Below are positions 19,166 to 24,424 of a stretch of DNA of 24,424 bases, one piece after another. Under the pieces are notes generated by a model. It had not been told where the DNA came from and did no database searches. It was given only the letters and a program-made list of their open reading frames with translations. The position numbers were made by a program, and so were the translations under genes. Every line of letters begins with the position of its first letter. The stretch's first letter is position 1. This DNA comes from Obelidium mucronatum (Eukaryota; Chytridiomycota; Chytridiomycetes; Chytridiales; Chytriomycetaceae): NCBI GenBank assembly GCA_025765595.1, contig JAIVFH010000361.1, positions 1 through 24,424 of the forward strand, written 5' to 3'.

Positions 19166-21628
19166 TCAAAACGTATCCCTCCAAAGACTCTCCATCAAAT
19201 CCACCCCAATCACAGGTCCACCGCTTTCTGCCATCTCTTCCCTTACTATAATGCATTGTTTCAAATTTCTTTCCAACGCAGAGTCTGTCATTCTTCCCAT
19301 CTCTGTTAAAATACAAGCGTCAACCATTGACGCCAAGTGGTCTCGCACAAGAGGATCCAATAACTTGATCACCGACAATGGTATTCGTTCGTGTTCCTGT
19401 TGTGGTTGCTGCACTTCGAGACATTCCCTAGAACTACTCCCACTGACTATAGACTTTTTTGGCGATGACCCGCTCCCACGACGCGACGGCCTATGCTCTC
19501 CTACACTTCCTAGTGGTCCAACAGATAGTTTCCTCTGCTGATGCTGCAGTTGTTGTTCTTGTCGCTGTTGGCGCTGCTGTTCTAACTCTCTTTGGCACAT
19601 TGCAAGATCCTCAGCGGTATACGCCAGCAAGCCGAATGTCTCCACCAACGCTGCACTCACAGCGCTATTTGCATCCTCTGCTTCTTCTCGAAACAATAAA
19701 CTGATGTTTTGACCCAATGAAATCAAATATTCTTCCCAACAAACTGAATCCCCACCACCAAAAGGATGAGAATTCGAAGGAGTCTGAATACTTGTCAACA
19801 CAGCTTCCACAAATTGTTGACAGAGCAGTGCGAAATAAATGTGTCGGTGTTTTGATAAAAGTGCAGGGAAATGGGTTTCAATTAGAGTTATGGCTTCCGC
19901 AATGTTTCCGGCCATCACTTTTTTATGAATGTCTGTTGTTTGGGTTGATGTTTGAGAGAGGTAAAAAAAATTTTTAAATATCAAAACAAGATTTACCCAC
20001 TTTGGTGGACGTCATCTTGAAGAGCTGAAAGTGAGGCCTTGTTGTTATGGCTCCGAGAAGACCGGTGCTTGTTGATGTCAGATATGCCATCCACGATGTT
20101 CAAATCCACGACGGTGGACTGGAAAATAGACGCCGTTTCGCAATATCCAGAATGCTCCAAATGCTGCAGGATTAATTGGTGCAAGAGCAAGTCTGGAGTG
20201 GTGTCAGAGAACCGTTGTGATCGAAAGGTATCGGAAGCCTCTATGAAAGCAGGAGTTGTGGCTACAACCGAGGGACGAATTGATGGCGGTATTGGAATCA
20301 AAGATGGTTGAATTGTTTTCCAGAGTTTTGTTTGGTGATCCTGGAAGAAACAAAAACAGTCAGATAGATCACGCAATTATCGAGAGAAAGTTACAGTTAT
20401 ATATTTCTCGATGGGGAACTTGAACGGCTCAGAACCAAAGTTAATTTGCATAGCTTCTCCTGTTGTTCTGAAACCAACAGTTGGATAAAGGGGCATGTCT
20501 GGCTTCAAATTCCGGAAAGCGACACCTTCAGGAAAATCACATTATTTAAAACAACTCCATTAAAACAAAAATGAGGGGTTCAAAAGCGCAAACCAATTAG
20601 CGTTCCATTTTTTGTATATGATATTGTGTTGTCCATGTGGTTCACAATACAACCAACATAATCTGCTGTAGTAAACGTTGGACCATAATGTTTCCCTTTC
20701 CCTGACGATTCAAAGCAAAAGCCATCATCTCCGTGATATCCATATGAATCGGGATCCCATCCTATTTTGTGCATTAAGTCTTATTTATCAATTCCATGGA
20801 ACATAATCAATAACAACAATAATAGAAAAGAATACCTGGTAAACGATCTAAATTGACATGTTTGGCACAGCATCCAACCCCCATATAGCCCTCCTTGCCT
20901 TTAGACACAACAAAGACTTCGAAATAGAAAATCGGCACCCGTGGAATGGGTCGATTGCATCGCACAGCAGCCGAATGCTGATCAGATATTCCAGGTCCTA
21001 CATACGCTGCTTTGAGGCCGTGCTCTGACAGAGAAATCATTTCATTGTTGTTGTCAAGAGAGAATCTGTCATATGCAAAATGGGTTGGCAGAGAGTTTGC
21101 AAGTTTCTGGAAGCGCGGATTGGATTGAGGATCGTTGGTTGAGATTGGGGGAAACATGCTTGCAGTTGTTGTTGTTGTCGCAGTTGCAGTTGTTGCTGTT
21201 GCTGTGGCACAAATTGTTGAACACGACACGCCAGATAGACTCGCTGAATGCGATAGCTTGAGCCCCGCACCGCTTACGGCCGCTGAGTTCGCTGCGCCGG
21301 CAGACAGCGGCGCCAGTCCGCGCGAGATTTGCGTCGTCGGCACTTCGGCGGGCGCCGCTGTTGGCACCCGCACGAACAGCGGCGCCACCCGCGCGAACAG
21401 CGGCAGCAGCGCCGCGCCGCCGTCGCCGCCGCCGCCGCCCGTCTGCGCCAGAAGATACGCGGGCACAGCGGCCGGCGCCGCGGCGGGCGGCGGCGCCGCG
21501 CTGGCTCGGGAGTCCGAACTCTCGCTGTCCGTCGGCTCGTAGTCGTCCATCGACACGTCGCGGTCGCGGTCGTGGTCGTGGTCGATCGGCTCGCCGTCGC
21601 TGTCGAGGTCGAGCGAGTACGGGTCCAT
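19166..21628 (-). CDS. GID1: RanBPM/Gid1-type SPRY-LisH-CTLH protein
   Basis: Scaffold of the GID/CTLH E3 ubiquitin ligase (yeast Gid1/Vid30, animal RANBP9/10). Five exons, 21628-20836, 20761-20594, 20525-20395, 20340-20001 and 19932-19166, give 732 aa in one frame. Order: an Ala/Pro/Gly/Thr-rich, GC-rich N-terminus (about 1-185); SPRY (about 200-365) with AAYVGPGI, FYFEVFVVSKGKEGYMGVG, GWDPDSYGYHGDDG and TISYTKNGTLIG; LisH with LLLHQLILQHLEHSGYCETA; CTLH starting IHKKVMAGNIAEAITLIE; then CRA, interrupted by a Gln/Ser-rich insert. The exon 4 donor is set at GTGGGT (phase 1) because the following exon needs it. The ATG lies only 32 bp from the stop of the upstream sulfhydrylase gene. The 3' end is convergent with the AtuA-family gene, 72 bp apart. 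Confidence 0.94.
21170..21215. repeat. CAA/CAG-type trinucleotide-rich tract
   Basis: Imperfect trinucleotide-type tract inside RanBPM exon 1. In the coding frame (minus strand) it gives alternating Ala-Thr and a Thr run. It is part of a disordered N-terminal region. Confidence 0.6.
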
Positions 21629-21660
21629 TTTTAATTATTATTCCAAGTCTATTTATTTAT
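21629..21660. promoter_or_regulatory. 32-bp gap holding the sulfhydrylase poly(A) signal and RanBPM leader
   Basis: On the minus strand the sulfhydrylase stop overlaps a tandem AATAAATAAAT, followed by AT-rich sequence up to the RanBPM ATG. Cleavage 15-30 nt past the signal would fall at or inside the RanBPM start, so the RanBPM promoter must lie within the upstream gene. Confidence 0.55.
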
Positions 21661-23434
<1,774 letters not shown>

Positions 23435-23721
23435 GTGTGTGTGACCGTAATTCAGTTGTTTTTGCTAATATTACTTCCACACCCAAGCCAACTTGCGTTT
23501 GTCGGAACAGACCGTGGGAATTGCGCAATGCCGCACGGTTGCACGCTTTTTTGCTTGGTCAGCTTTGAATTTTTCACACTTCCAAGATCTTTGGAGATTT
23601 CTTTGTGTTACTGTTACACAGAACTTCAAGACAAAGAAAACAATGATACAAACTGGTTCGAGAAAAAGCGTGTTTCTTTATTGTTTGAGTATTGCAAATT
23701 GAAAAAAAAATGAACAAGCTT
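23435..23721. other. Gap between the tandem sulfhydrylase copies
   Basis: 287 bp that should hold the copy 1 promoter and the copy 2 3' UTR. Short open frames here lack conserved motifs. I see no clear sulfur-regulation site. Confidence 0.5.

Positions 23722-24424
<703 letters not shown>

Overview
The window looks like nuclear DNA of a filamentous or zoosporic fungus, most likely a chytrid. The evidence is a binuclear Zn2Cys6 transcription factor with a fungal middle homology region, a septin, a SIN-type Cdc7/SepH kinase, and many short introns (mostly about 50-165 nt) with degenerate donors. There is also a centriole-type MDM1-like protein, which would fit an organism that still builds flagella, and a decayed leucine-rich-repeat gene. 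The chytrid placement is inference; no rRNA or other marker is present. I see no tRNA or rRNA gene, CRISPR array, transposon or phage gene.

Layout, left to right: SIN-type kinase (minus, 3' end off the window, frame broken in exons 8-10); septin (plus, divergent from the kinase); unknown acidic protein (plus); MDM1-like repeat protein (minus); mitochondrial ICT1-type peptidyl-tRNA hydrolase (minus), divergent from COQ6 ubiquinone monooxygenase (plus); LRR relic (minus); Zn2Cys6 transcription factor (minus); aldo-keto reductase (minus), divergent from NOP53 (plus); PP2A B55 subunit (minus); ABCC transporter relic (minus); AtuA-family protein (plus); RanBPM/Gid1 (minus); two tandem O-acetylhomoserine sulfhydrylase copies (minus), both frame-broken, the second cut by the window end.

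I rebuilt exon-intron structures by reading splice sites against conserved protein sequence. Septin, the acidic protein, the MDM1-like protein, ICT1, COQ6, the transcription factor, the aldo-keto reductase, NOP53, B55, the AtuA-family gene and RanBPM all close in frame. Frame breaks are concentrated at about 250-690 and from about 22,530 to the right end, plus the two relics. Many of the end breaks are one-base changes, several of them in homopolymers, so decay and poor consensus sequence must both be considered.

Functionally this is mostly unlinked housekeeping: cytokinesis (kinase, septin, B55), mitochondrial ribosome rescue beside coenzyme Q synthesis, ribosome biogenesis, GID-type ubiquitin ligase and sulfur assimilation. 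Two divergent pairs, kinase/septin and ICT1/COQ6, have thematically related partners and share very short promoters. I found no clear evidence of a new multi-gene system. The most unusual items are the AtuA-family gene with a GC-AG intron, the acidic orphan with twin splice contexts, the MDM1-like gene, and the duplicated sulfhydrylase whose first copy carries an odd tail ending 32 bp before the next start codon.
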